Part shown: positions 47,753 through 55,948 of the stretch, piece after piece
Layout of the letters: the number at the start of each line of letters is the position of its first letter
Numbering within the stretch: position 1 is the stretch's first letter
NCBI GenBank assembly: GCA_938074605.1
Contig: CALJEI010000002.1
Span: 310,001-374,000 of the forward strand
Direction of reading: 5' to 3'
Origin: an uncultured Ignisphaera sp.
Lineage (GTDB): Archaea; Thermoproteota; Thermoprotei_A; Sulfolobales; Ignisphaeraceae
DNA: 64,000 nt
Translations under genes and position numbers: made by a program
Notes under the pieces: generated by a model
Told to the model about the DNA's origin: nothing
The model's database searches: none
The model's input: the letters and a program-made list of their open reading frames with translations, nothing else

Positions 47753-49228
47753 CTAACTAGTTAATGGATGTAGTACAAAACCTTTATTAGGCTCTATTTC
47801 TACTTTAAAAGCTGTTCTAGTGTGGTTTGTCATTCTCATCTTCTTTATTATCATATATCTTTTGATCTCCTTATTTTTCTCTACATCCTCCATCCAGAGA
47901 TGGAATACGCCATCTGCAATATGCTCTAATCCAAATCCAAATGTGCTATTATGTACTAAAATCCAGCCTATACCAGCAATGAAATTCTCATTTAAATCTA
48001 CAGAAAGGTCGTATACATAGGGTGTGCTTGGTCTTTCTATCTCAATTCTTTTCACTTTTGCAAAATCGACTTCAAAATCAGCATTAGGTTTTTCAATATT
48101 CTCACGTACTAGTACAGGAATACTATGATTATTTTCTACTCTACTTCCTTTAATAGGTTTGATACTATCTCCATCTAAAATATAGATGCTATGATCTTGA
48201 CTTATTGTTATACTACGGCCTTCCTCCAATTCTATTCTTAGTAAATTCCTAGTTTCTCTATGCCTAGCTATAGCCCTTATAGGTTTCCATTCAACTTTAA
48301 GAGTTGTTGGACTTATAGAAAGAGTGTATATTGGAGTTTTAATAGGTTTGAGTCCTTCCTCATTGTCTCTAAAGAATTGATCTACAAACTTACCTATCTC
48401 ACAAATTTCTATTGTATCGTTGTATTTAATTATAATTGGCGTAGTGTAATCCACACTCTTAGTAGTCATAGCATATTGACTTACAAGATACGCTGTTACG
48501 TTCTCCCTATGTGTCGATATTTTTAAATCGTAGCTATATTTTCTAGCCATAGCAGGTTTATCTGCCCAAAAGGCACTTAGCGAATCTATAATTAATCTAA
48601 CATGTTTATATGGGGCTCTTACACCCTCCCTCAAAACCCCTAATATTTTATAGGCTTCATGAACTGCTGAAACAAGTGTTTGAATATCTAATGCCGCAAA
48701 TCTTTTTCTAACACCCTCAGATTCTGTAGATATAGACTCACTTATCTGTCTAGCAATTTTTAAAAGACCAAAAATATCTACTACAACGATTTGAGGTGTT
48801 CCACTAACTTCCTTAGAGCTTGAAATATCATATATCCTATAATTTTCAAAGTCCATATTAAATTGTTTTGCCTGTCTAATTACATCTCTAAATTCAGCTT
48901 CTGTAGTTACATACACAACTGGGTCGCCTATAGACAATCCTGCCCAGGCGAAGTGCATACAAAGAATAGACTTGCCTGTACCAGGCTCACCAGTTATGGC
49001 AACCCATGAACCTTTCGGAATGCCGCCATCTAATGCTCTATCGAGCTCAGGAATACCTGTGGAGACTCTAATAACACTAAAATCCTTTTTACTAATCTTG
49101 TCTTCACCCTTAACTTCTTTAAGGAATGTTTTATCTCTACCTTTATCAATATTTAGTAATTCTAGCTCTTTCTCTAACTCATTAAGATATCTATCGTTAG
49201 CCGCTAAATTACTACTCTCTTCAGTCAT
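47753..49228 (-). CDS. KaiC/RadA-like ATPase interrupted by a mini-intein
   Basis: A 491-residue precursor. Host part: N-terminal linker, then a RecA/KaiC fold with Walker A GEPGTGKS (about residue 80-87), catalytic Glu in VVYVTTEAEFR, Walker B LIIDSLSAFW (about 212) and TAYLVSQYAMTTK, then, after the intein, STFGFGLEHIADGVFHLW and a TRTAFKVEIEP end. Joined, the exteins (257 + 64 residues) restore the KaiC motif QYAMTTKSTFGFGLEHIADG. KaiC-like ATPases of this short single-domain type are common in crenarchaea with no settled role (DNA binding or signalling). Without splicing the last beta strands of the fold would be displaced. Confidence 0.93.
   Translation of the reverse strand: MTEESSNLAANDRYLNELEKELELLNIDKGRDKTFLKEVKGEDKISKKDFSVIRVSTGIPELDRALDGGIPKGSWVAITGEPGTGKSILCMHFAWAGLSIGDPVVYVTTEAEFRDVIRQAKQFNMDFENYRIYDISSSKEVSGTPQIVVVDIFGLLKIARQISESISTESEGVRKRFAALDIQTLVSAVHEAYKILGVLREGVRAPYKHVRLIIDSLSAFWADKPAMARKYSYDLKISTHRENVTAYLVSQYAMTTKSVDYTTPIIIKYNDTIEICEIGKFVDQFFRDNEEGLKPIKTPIYTLSISPTTLKVEWKPIRAIARHRETRNLLRIELEEGRSITISQDHSIYILDGDSIKPIKGSRVENNHSIPVLVRENIEKPNADFEVDFAKVKRIEIERPSTPYVYDLSVDLNENFIAGIGWILVHNSTFGFGLEHIADGVFHLWMEDVEKNKEIKRYMIIKKMRMTNHTRTAFKVEIEPNKGFVLHPLTS
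47948..48457 (-). other. Mini-intein (about 170 residues, no homing endonuclease)
   Basis: Residues 258-427 of the precursor. Block A begins Ser1 with SVDYTTPIIIKYNDTIEI; block B is TISQDHSIYI (a Ser-x2-His form of the usual Thr-x2-His); block F is PYVYDLSVDLNENFIAG; block G ends ILVHN with Ser as the +1 residue. The region between blocks B and F is short and has no LAGLIDADG motif, so this is a splicing-only element. Ser instead of Cys at position 1 is a minority form. Insertion is after Lys257 in the KaiC ATPase, a conserved site. Confidence 0.9.
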
Positions 49229-49331
49229 AGAAGTTGCCCTGCAAATTTAGGTATAGTACATACTTTAGTGTTATCTACTTAAAAAATAATAAGGAAAAAG
49301 AAGTTGCTAATTATAAAGCATAGTTATTGTA

Positions 49332-49350
49332 AATAGTGATGCCCACTATT
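49332..49350. repeat. Perfect inverted repeat in the divergent promoter region
   Basis: AATAGTG-ATGCC-CACTATT (7-bp arms, 5-base spacer) between the leftward intein-bearing KaiC gene (start 49228) and the rightward DUF434 gene (start 49490). It could be a dimeric regulator operator or a small hairpin. No T-run follows directly. Confidence 0.45.
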
Positions 49351-49489
49351 TTATGTTGACAATGATCTATTTTGCTAATAAGTTTTATTTTTCAAGACGT
49401 TTTATAATTATTAAAATTAAATCTAAATAATTTAAAAGATGTCTACCTATTAACCCACAGAACTTTATGAAAATAAGGTATGATCAAGG

Positions 49490-50221
49490 TTGGAAAATTT
49501 TAATACTATAGTTGATGCTGATATTAATGTTATAGATGCTGCATATGATTATAGATTCCTTTTATCTAGAGGTTATAGTCAAAGATATGCCCTAGATGTA
49601 GTGGCCTTGAAATATTCTCTCGATAAAGTGAAGAGGTTATTGCTCTATAGATGTGTGCATTCAATGCAGTATATGATAAATGTTATAACAAAAATTATAT
49701 GTGTACCTGAAACACAAAATGTACTTGTTATTGATTTTTATAACATCTTACTAACGGTATTATGCATGTTAGAGAACTGCAATGTTTACCTATGTGATGA
49801 TTGTATCCCTAGAGATTTAAGGGGTTCTAGGTTAAAGCCTCAAGATCGTATATATCTATCAAGAGCCTATGAACTAATCTTGGATGCTGTTTCTCTATTA
49901 AAACCATTAAAGATAATTGTTATAGCTGATAAAAATGTTAGCCATAGTGCTATCCAGATAGAGCAGTTTAACAAATATATTATAGGGAGAGGGTTTATAG
50001 GCTATACTATTCTATCACCAACACCTGATAGAGATTCCATAGAAATTTCGAAAAGGGAAAAAGCTATTGTTGCATCATCTGATAGTGTAGTCATTGAGAA
50101 TTCTTATAAGGTGTTCCCTTTAACGACAATAATACTTAATAGATTAAATATACGTTCTGCAATTAATTTTGCGGAGCTACTTGGAACTCCTTGTAGTAAC
50201 TGTTATGAATATACCATGTAG
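49490..50221 (+). CDS. DUF434/DUF5616 family protein
   Basis: A 243-residue protein whose N-terminus (IDAAYDYRFLLSRGYSQRYALDVVALKYSLDKVKRLLLYRCVHS, conserved core) matches DUF434, followed by an alpha/beta domain with VLVIDFYNILLTVLCML, IVIADKNVSHS and SPTPDRDSIEISKREKAIVASSDS of PIN-like or NYN-like appearance with several conserved aspartates. A nuclease function is possible but unproven. Start is TTG 49490. Its end overlaps a leftward membrane gene by 45 bases. Confidence 0.8.
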   Translation: MENFNTIVDADINVIDAAYDYRFLLSRGYSQRYALDVVALKYSLDKVKRLLLYRCVHSMQYMINVITKIICVPETQNVLVIDFYNILLTVLCMLENCNVYLCDDCIPRDLRGSRLKPQDRIYLSRAYELILDAVSLLKPLKIIVIADKNVSHSAIQIEQFNKYIIGRGFIGYTILSPTPDRDSIEISKREKAIVASSDSVVIENSYKVFPLTTIILNRLNIRSAINFAELLGTPCSNCYEYTM

Positions 50222-50647
50222 ACTATATATGAGAAGTATAAATGCTACTGTTAGCGGTATGCTAATTGAAATTGATGCAAAATCATTACAATTTATGGCT
50301 ATATCACACCTACTGTATATAAATGATGGTGGTATGATTATGAAGTATCCAGGAACCAGCTGTGAAACCTCTCTTAAAGCAACAGTAAAAGAGTACATAG
50401 CAGATATGAGTATGAGTAGTATAATGATGTAATGCCCTTCTTTACGATACTGTGAGAAAATCTCTTTTAAAATTAATAAAAATAACATTGAGTAAAAGAG
50501 GATCCTAATGAGATTAAGCGGTACTACTCTGTCTAAATATGTTGGAAATGCATAGAACATTGCTATGATATACAGCGTTATAATGATTATGGCACTTAGC
50601 AATGCGGTTATATGGCTGAATTTTAGTGTTAGTCTATCTCTAACCAA
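50177..50647 (-). CDS. Small multi-spanning membrane protein
   Basis: A 156-residue protein with about four membrane helices (residues 12-32, 45-62, 72-92, 128-148) and short charged loops, including SQLVPGYFIIIPPSFIYSRCD. No family recognised. It overlaps the converging DUF434 gene by 45 bases and lies just downstream of a tRNA read in the same direction. A competing plus-strand frame here is less convincing because the minus-strand product has consistent membrane helices. Confidence 0.55.
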   Translation of the reverse strand: MVRDRLTLKFSHITALLSAIIIITLYIIAMFYAFPTYLDRVVPLNLIRILFYSMLFLLILKEIFSQYRKEGHYIIILLILISAMYSFTVALREVSQLVPGYFIIIPPSFIYSRCDIAINCNDFASISISIPLTVAFILLIYSLHGIFITVTTRSSK

Positions 50648-50678
50648 TGTAGCTAACCTATTTATAAAGGTAATTGGA

Positions 50679-50752
<74 letters not shown>

Positions 50753-51048
50753 TAATTACTTTTATTTGTGCTGGGAATTTATGTGTTACGCATACTTAGC
50801 CTCTTTATGTACTTATTTTCTTCTTCGATATTTGTTACTATATATCTTCCCTTTAAATAATTGCATTTCCCCTTCAATTCCTATAAGGATATGTGTTATG
50901 TAGCTTCTCCAGCTTTTAAACGTTCTATTACATCTAATACATCTAAACACCAATATGTATCCTGGAGATATATGGAGTATATAAAATGCTACATAGCTAT
51001 AATATCCTTATTAAGTTAGTTTACAGTTTTAGTATATCTGTGTGAAAA

Positions 51049-51813
51049 ATGTGGAAAACAATCATACATAAAAATATTGATGTAGAAAAGGCTATTGCAA
51101 TAGTAGGTTTTCCTGGAATGGGGTTAGTAGGAAAAACTGTTGCAACATATCTCATTAATATTTTTGATGCACAACATATCATGAGTATTTATGGTACAAA
51201 ATTCCCGGCACATCTACTTGTTGATTCAAATGGTTTGGCTGATATAGATAAGGTTAGTATATATTATGCGAAAAATAATAGTATGGACATCTTTATTATA
51301 ACAAGTGATGCACAACCTACAAGCGATAGTGACCAGCATGAGTTAAGCAAATTCATAGTTAAGAAGCTTATAAAGTATAATGTAATTGAATTGATAGCAG
51401 CAGCAGCATTTGTCTCAGACGTTGTTGTATCCTCTAGAAGAGTGTTTATAGTTGGAAATAATAATAGCGCCTTACAAAAATATATTGAAAAGGGTGCAAC
51501 ACCACTAAACGAAGGAGTAATTAGTGGTATGAATGGCATTATTATTGGATGGGCCAAAGCATACAAAGTAGATGGCACATGTATCCTTGGTGAAACTTGG
51601 AGAAGTATTGTTGAGATGAACTATACAGACTATACAGCATCAAAAATAATAATCGATCTTCTAAGTAGAGTATGGGGATTTAACATAGATACTGAGGAAC
51701 TTAGAATACGGGGCAAAGCTATTGAGAGTGAAATTGAGAGTGTCCTAAGGCAATATATACAAAGGGAAGTTTCAAAAGAAGAAAAAGAAAAGCGGCCATA
51801 TTACATAACATAA
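51049..51813 (+). CDS. PAC2-family protein (proteasome assembly chaperone-like)
   Basis: A 254-residue protein of the PAC2 (archaeal PbaB/DUF75) family: AIAIVGFPGMGLVGKTVATYLI opening, QPTSDSDQHELSKFIV, the TPLNEGVISGMNGIIIGWAKAY segment. Archaeal members include PbaB-type assembly chaperones and PAN-independent proteasome activators. Monocistronic, not near psmA. The C-terminus (EKEKRPYYIT) ends in a short tail whose last residues might contact the proteasome alpha ring, as inference (an HbYX-like ending would be hydrophobic-Tyr-X; here Tyr-Ile-Thr). Confidence 0.9.
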   Translation: MWKTIIHKNIDVEKAIAIVGFPGMGLVGKTVATYLINIFDAQHIMSIYGTKFPAHLLVDSNGLADIDKVSIYYAKNNSMDIFIITSDAQPTSDSDQHELSKFIVKKLIKYNVIELIAAAAFVSDVVVSSRRVFIVGNNNSALQKYIEKGATPLNEGVISGMNGIIIGWAKAYKVDGTCILGETWRSIVEMNYTDYTASKIIIDLLSRVWGFNIDTEELRIRGKAIESEIESVLRQYIQREVSKEEKEKRPYYIT

Positions 51814-52504
51814 AACTATATGATTCACTGTTCCTTTTATAACTAATTACACTTAGCATCATCTATAATATAAAACAGTTATTAAATTATTTAACAATAG
51901 CCTACACATCCTTATCGTATAGACTATATCCTACCTCATTACCATATTTTATCCTTTGAATTACTAAATCTGTTTCCTTCTTTAGTTACTGTGTAGAACC
52001 CTCCTTAGATCTACTAATTTTTATGCATTCCAATAGTCTATTTCAATATGAAGAGAGTTGTAGTCTGGTTTACAAAAAATTACTGCCTTTACTATCAATT
52101 AAATTATTTTTAAATTCATTACTGCGGGGCCTCATCATTGCATTCAGTATCGGAGATCTAATTCACCCTACGACTCTTGTATGGTTACAAACTTATATAT
52201 ATTTATAGAAGTTTGTGCCATTCCATTATCCTTATCCACAAACACCACATAAAGTCTACAAACTATGTCCCATACAGTAAGTAGTACCCCTTTAAGTGAT
52301 GAATGTATTAAAGCCTCTAGCAACAAAAAAGACTACTCATAGCTGTTTAAAGAAAATTGTTGAGAAGTAGATTATGTAAATGCTATAAGTAGTGAGGAGA
52401 TATTGAACATTATCTGCCTAGGAGTAGTTTTAGAGCTATAAATTTCATATTGATACTTAAATATTTAAGAGTGCTGGACAGTAGTAATTCCCTGGTATAA
52501 TTCT
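51814..52504. other. Intergenic, no gene seen
   Basis: About 690 AT-rich bases. Short ORFs have no coding character. A GTGATGA near 52295 is not followed by a matching CTGA. The 3' part holds the promoter of the Lrp gene (TTAAATATTTAA near 52457-52468). Confidence 0.55.
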
Positions 52505-52963
52505 ATGTCTCATTTTGAACTTGATGAACTTGATAAACAGATAATCAATCTAGTTATTGAAAATTGTAATAGAAGTATTAGGGAGCTTTCTAAAACTTTA
52601 AGTAAATCACCTACATTGATTTCTAAAAGATTGCAGAAATTGAAGAAGCTTGGTATTATAACTAAATGTGAAGCTATACTAAACTATAAAATGATGGGCT
52701 ATTCTATACTTGCTCTTATACTGCTTAAGGTTGATGGAGCTCATATAGAGGAGGTCGAAAAAATACTTTCATATGAACCGAATGTAAGAGCTGTATATGA
52801 CATTACTGGCGAATTTGATGTTGCTTTAATTACTCTCTTTAAAAATGTTGATGAGCTTGATAAATTTGTAAAGAAAATTTTAAGAAATCCATATATTAAA
52901 AGTAGCACTACAAGCGTAGTGTTTAAAGCTGTTAAAGATGATATTAACATCAAAATTTTTTAG
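52505..52963 (+). CDS. Lrp/AsnC-family transcriptional regulator
   Basis: A 152-residue regulator: N-terminal helix-turn-helix (LDELDKQIINLVIENCNRSIRELSKTLSKSPTLISKRLQKLKKLGI core) and C-terminal RAM ligand/oligomer domain (AHIEEVEKILSYEPNVRAVYDITGEFDVALITLFKNVDEL core). Lrp proteins form octamers and respond to amino acids. It has its own promoter and faces no obvious target; a C/D sRNA gene follows immediately. Confidence 0.92.
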   Translation: MSHFELDELDKQIINLVIENCNRSIRELSKTLSKSPTLISKRLQKLKKLGIITKCEAILNYKMMGYSILALILLKVDGAHIEEVEKILSYEPNVRAVYDITGEFDVALITLFKNVDELDKFVKKILRNPYIKSSTTSVVFKAVKDDINIKIF

Positions 52964-52997
52964 CTGATAACTTAATATGCACATCTAGGAATTTGTT

Positions 52998-53060
52998 TAA
53001 ATGATGACTGTGGTGGGCTCTGAAGTAAGCACCATGATGACATGAATCCTCACTGAGTAA
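52998..53060 (+). ncRNA. C/D box guide sRNA
   Basis: Boxes in perfect order: C ATGATGA (53001-53007), D' CTGA (53020-53023), C' ATGATGA (53034-53040), D CTGA (53053-53056). Guides are both 12 nt: CTGTGGTGGGCT (before D') and CATGAATCCTCA (before D). A TATA-like CTTAATAT (52971-52978) lies about 25 bases upstream of box C, giving a transcript that starts at the guide RNA. The D' to C' spacer is 10 nt. By the N+5 rule the guides would direct 2'-O-methylation of a C and a G in targets AGCCCACCACAG and TGAGGATTCATG (DNA letters). Confidence 0.9.
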
Positions 53061-53282
53061 AGGAGAGTTTCCATTAATGTATAGTAGTCATGGTCTAGAC
53101 TAACCTTATTTTAATGATGTATTTCAAGATAGAATACTTTCTACCTCTATCTATTTACTATTTACTATAAAAAGTATAACTATAACACTGTCGTTAATAT
53201 GTTGTTCTTATTATTTTACTATATTAATCTCCTTTCCCATCCTAGAGGACAGTACTTTGTAAAATATATATTAAGTATAATA

Positions 53283-53600
53283 CTAGGTTATCAGCCTTAT
53301 ACATCCTTTTCTTATTAAATTATTTGTTAGTCTCCAAAACCTACTCTCATTTAGAATTGAAATATCAAATCCTTTCTCCTCCAGATACCTCCTAACACTA
53401 TCATAAAGTTCGTCAATTATATATCTATTTATTGAACCACCTGTAAGTTCCTTGATCGCATTTACTATATCTTCATTGCTTGGATACCTTTTCTTTATAC
53501 CTTTATGCTGTTTACTGTATTCTCTCTTTTCATATTCTTCTACTTCTCTAAGTAAATCAGTAGATACATTAAGTAGTATTTCTTCGTATTCTTCTGACAT
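53283..53600 (-). CDS. Uncharacterised 105-residue protein
   Basis: A soluble, highly charged protein (MSEEYEEILLNVSTDLLREV start). Its helical middle with YPSNEDIVNAIKELTGGSINRYIIDELYDSV and the ending FWRLTNNLIRKGCIRLI suggest a winged-helix-like fold, as inference. It is divergent from the small gene pair at 53699-54437, with about 100 bases between; these may be a local cluster of unknown genes. Confidence 0.6.
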   Translation of the reverse strand: MSEEYEEILLNVSTDLLREVEEYEKREYSKQHKGIKKRYPSNEDIVNAIKELTGGSINRYIIDELYDSVRRYLEEKGFDISILNESRFWRLTNNLIRKGCIRLIT

Positions 53601-53698
53601 ATTCCCAAGATCTCTATCTAAGATTCTTAGATATTTAAGGTTAATAAGTTCTACATATAATAAAAGATATATGTATATACCTTTTACTGGTAATAAAA

Positions 53699-54031
53699 AT
53701 GCTTGAAGATAAAGATGTTACAAATTTTCAAGCCTATATACTTTACAGTAAAAATATTAGTGACATTCTAAAGAGAATAGTTAATTATCTTGGAGACTGC
53801 AACAAAATAATTGCAGATATAGAACTAGGTAACTTATTAAAGGAAATATGTATAGAGTCTAAGCCTCGACTCACTGAGTTTAGAAGTTATGATGTAGTTA
53901 GAGATTTAATAAATAATGAATTGGTTGGCAAGGGGATAGTGTTCAAAATTACATCACCTAAGGATGACATATATGCAATTGCATTCATACCAATAAATGA
54001 ATTCAATAAATCTATAGTTTCTAAGAGGTAG
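53699..54031 (+). CDS. Uncharacterised 110-residue protein, first of a pair
   Basis: A small soluble protein (MLEDKDVTNFQAYILYSKNI start), with a mixed helix-strand pattern and no recognised motif. It is 4 bases upstream of the next gene and must be co-translated with it. The end EFNKSIVSKR is basic. Possible partner of the SecB-like protein downstream. Confidence 0.6.
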   Translation: MLEDKDVTNFQAYILYSKNISDILKRIVNYLGDCNKIIADIELGNLLKEICIESKPRLTEFRSYDVVRDLINNELVGKGIVFKITSPKDDIYAIAFIPINEFNKSIVSKR

Positions 54032-54035
54032 TCTT

Positions 54036-54437
54036 ATGCCTAATTTAAGCTTTAGAATAGATAGTGTTAGAGCTGAAAGGTATTATTTTGAAACCGTACA
54101 CCAACTAAATATAAATATGAATATAATGTTTGGTAAGCCTGAAAAGAAGGATAAGAATTTTCTAATTGGATTTGTCATAAAAATAGATTGTATACCCCCT
54201 ACAGCTTCCATTGATATTAAAGGCCTTGTTATAGTTACTCCTATCAATCAAGATGAATACACAAGGCTTGGAGAAGAGTTTGGAAAAGGTATGGTGCCCT
54301 ATCCGCTTACAGTTGCCATATACAGCTATACATTGCCAATTATAGCTCTTCTATCAAGAGAACTTGGGATTCCTCCTCCCATACAGCTTCCAATACAACA
54401 GTCTCGCCATGAAAAAAGTACTGATTACCATCTATAA
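54036..54437 (+). CDS. Putative SecB-like fold protein
   Basis: A 133-residue protein with four successive beta strands (NLSFRIDSVRAERYYFET, INMNIMFGKPEKK, FLIGFVIKIDCIPPTASIDIKGLVIV core), a helix (EYTRLGEEFGKGMVPYPLTVAIYSYTLPIIALLSRELGIP core) and a proline-rich end PPPIQLPIQQ. The MVPYPLTVAIYSYTLPI...GIPPP series parallels the SecB ending (FPYARE...GxPPL.L.P). SecB holds unfolded proteins; archaeal SecB-like proteins are rare. Assignment rests on pattern only. It overlaps the converging transporter by 13 bases. Confidence 0.45.
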   Translation: MPNLSFRIDSVRAERYYFETVHQLNINMNIMFGKPEKKDKNFLIGFVIKIDCIPPTASIDIKGLVIVTPINQDEYTRLGEEFGKGMVPYPLTVAIYSYTLPIIALLSRELGIPPPIQLPIQQSRHEKSTDYHL

Positions 54438-55948
54438 TAAAGACATAGATATAGCCAGCTTAATGCAACTAAAAGTTGTATAGTTGTTGATAAAAACGCA
54501 ATTTTTAACCATTCCCTCCAACTAATTTTGATGTTTCTTTTCTCTGCAATTGAAATTGCAATAATGTTTGCTGTAGAACCTATAGGGGTATAATTACCGC
54601 TAAAAACTCCCCCATATAGTAAAGCAAAATAGATTAATGATGATGCTAAGCCTAAATTATTTAAAAGAATAGCTATAGGTGTAAACGCTACAATAACAGA
54701 TAGATTATCAAGTACAGCACCTAGTACTGCCGCACTTAATAATACTAATGGTAGCAATAGGGCTGCTGATGTAGTTAGCGTTGTTAAGACATATACTAGC
54801 TTAGCTATTACACCTGTATATTGTAAGGAATAACTAAGCATGAAAAGACATATGAAGAAGAGTAGAGATGGCCATTCCACCGCTCTTTCAATATATTTTG
54901 ATATTTCCTCAGGATGTATTTTTGCAAAGCATAAAGCAATAAATATATATGGTATAAATGCAAGAAACGAATGTGGGTCTATACTCTGTTGAGTGATATA
55001 TGAAATAAGCTGTACTATACGATCATTCAATACTACAGCTACGGTAAATATGATTATTACCAGAAAACCAAAATTTAGATAACTTTTCTTTGTGTCATTA
55101 AATGAGGTATAGTATTGAGTGATATAAGCCTGTAAATACATTCTTCTCTCTTTTAAAATGTTTTTCAACATATACATATATTTTCTGCATGTTATGAATA
55201 TTACTAGTAACAATGTTACAATATTTATTAATGCTAATGGAAGTGAATACTTAATGAATGTACTCATACTCATATTAGTTGAAAAAAGTATGTAAACACC
55301 TATGGGATTTCCTATAGGAAGTGCTACACTTCCAGTATTTGTGGCTAGTACTGCTATGATAAGTAATGGAGTAATATCTATCTTAAGTATTGAATAAAGC
55401 TCTATTATTAAAGTGGTAATATATATGATGCTTGTAACTTCACCTAATACTGCTGACATTATAAATGCTAGAATTGATAACATAGCGATAAGTATATATG
55501 CATTGTTCTTACTGATTTTAACGATACTTATTGCTAATTGTTTAAATACACCAAATTCTCTTAGAAGACCTGCTAACGTCATTGAACCTATTAAGAATAA
55601 TATTAAATTCCATTCTATAGATTTAAAAACTAAATTATATGGTGGTACTATTCCTAAGAAGATTATAATTGATATCGCTAATATTGCTACGGCTACTCTC
55701 AATTCCATTTTTATAATTGTAGCTGTTATAACAAATAGAAATAGTGTTAATGATAGTGACTGTTCTAGAACGAGTTGTATGGAATTTATGTCTAGTGCAT
55801 TCAATGAAGTTGAACTATTCCTTCTTTCATTTAGCCACATCTCAACAATTTTCAGACCTACAATATCATTACCTATCCTTATATAATTCATAATTAAAAT
55901 GGATATTGTTAATAATACCAAAAATAATAACAGCATCTTCTTTATCAT
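54425..55948 (-). CDS. Ion transporter of the ArsB/NhaD/CitM superfamily
   Basis: A 507-residue integral membrane protein with about 11-12 helices. Features: an opening helix, LVLEQSLSLTLFLFVITATI, then SMTLAGLLREFGVFKQL and the conserved AVLATNTGSVALPIGNPIGVYI segment (about residues 200-222) matched in the second half by PIGSTANIIAISIAE (about residue 465), the two inverted pseudo-repeats of the IT superfamily. Substrate (anion, arsenite or proton/sodium) cannot be told. No ArsA or regulator next to it. Confidence 0.85.
   Translation of the reverse strand: MIKKMLLLFLVLLTISILIMNYIRIGNDIVGLKIVEMWLNERRNSSTSLNALDINSIQLVLEQSLSLTLFLFVITATIIKMELRVAVAILAISIIIFLGIVPPYNLVFKSIEWNLILFLIGSMTLAGLLREFGVFKQLAISIVKISKNNAYILIAMLSILAFIMSAVLGEVTSIIYITTLIIELYSILKIDITPLLIIAVLATNTGSVALPIGNPIGVYILFSTNMSMSTFIKYSLPLALINIVTLLLVIFITCRKYMYMLKNILKERRMYLQAYITQYYTSFNDTKKSYLNFGFLVIIIFTVAVVLNDRIVQLISYITQQSIDPHSFLAFIPYIFIALCFAKIHPEEISKYIERAVEWPSLLFFICLFMLSYSLQYTGVIAKLVYVLTTLTTSAALLLPLVLLSAAVLGAVLDNLSVIVAFTPIAILLNNLGLASSLIYFALLYGGVFSGNYTPIGSTANIIAISIAEKRNIKISWREWLKIAFLSTTIQLLVALSWLYLCLYYRW

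Noticed and set aside
50169-50432. Plus-strand 87-codon ORF
   Set aside because: It overlaps the end of DUF434 and lies opposite a membrane gene with consistent helices; weak start.
52023-52208. Plus-strand 61-codon ORF in the PAC2-Lrp gap
   Set aside because: Low-complexity hydrophobic composition, no ribosome site or neighbours.
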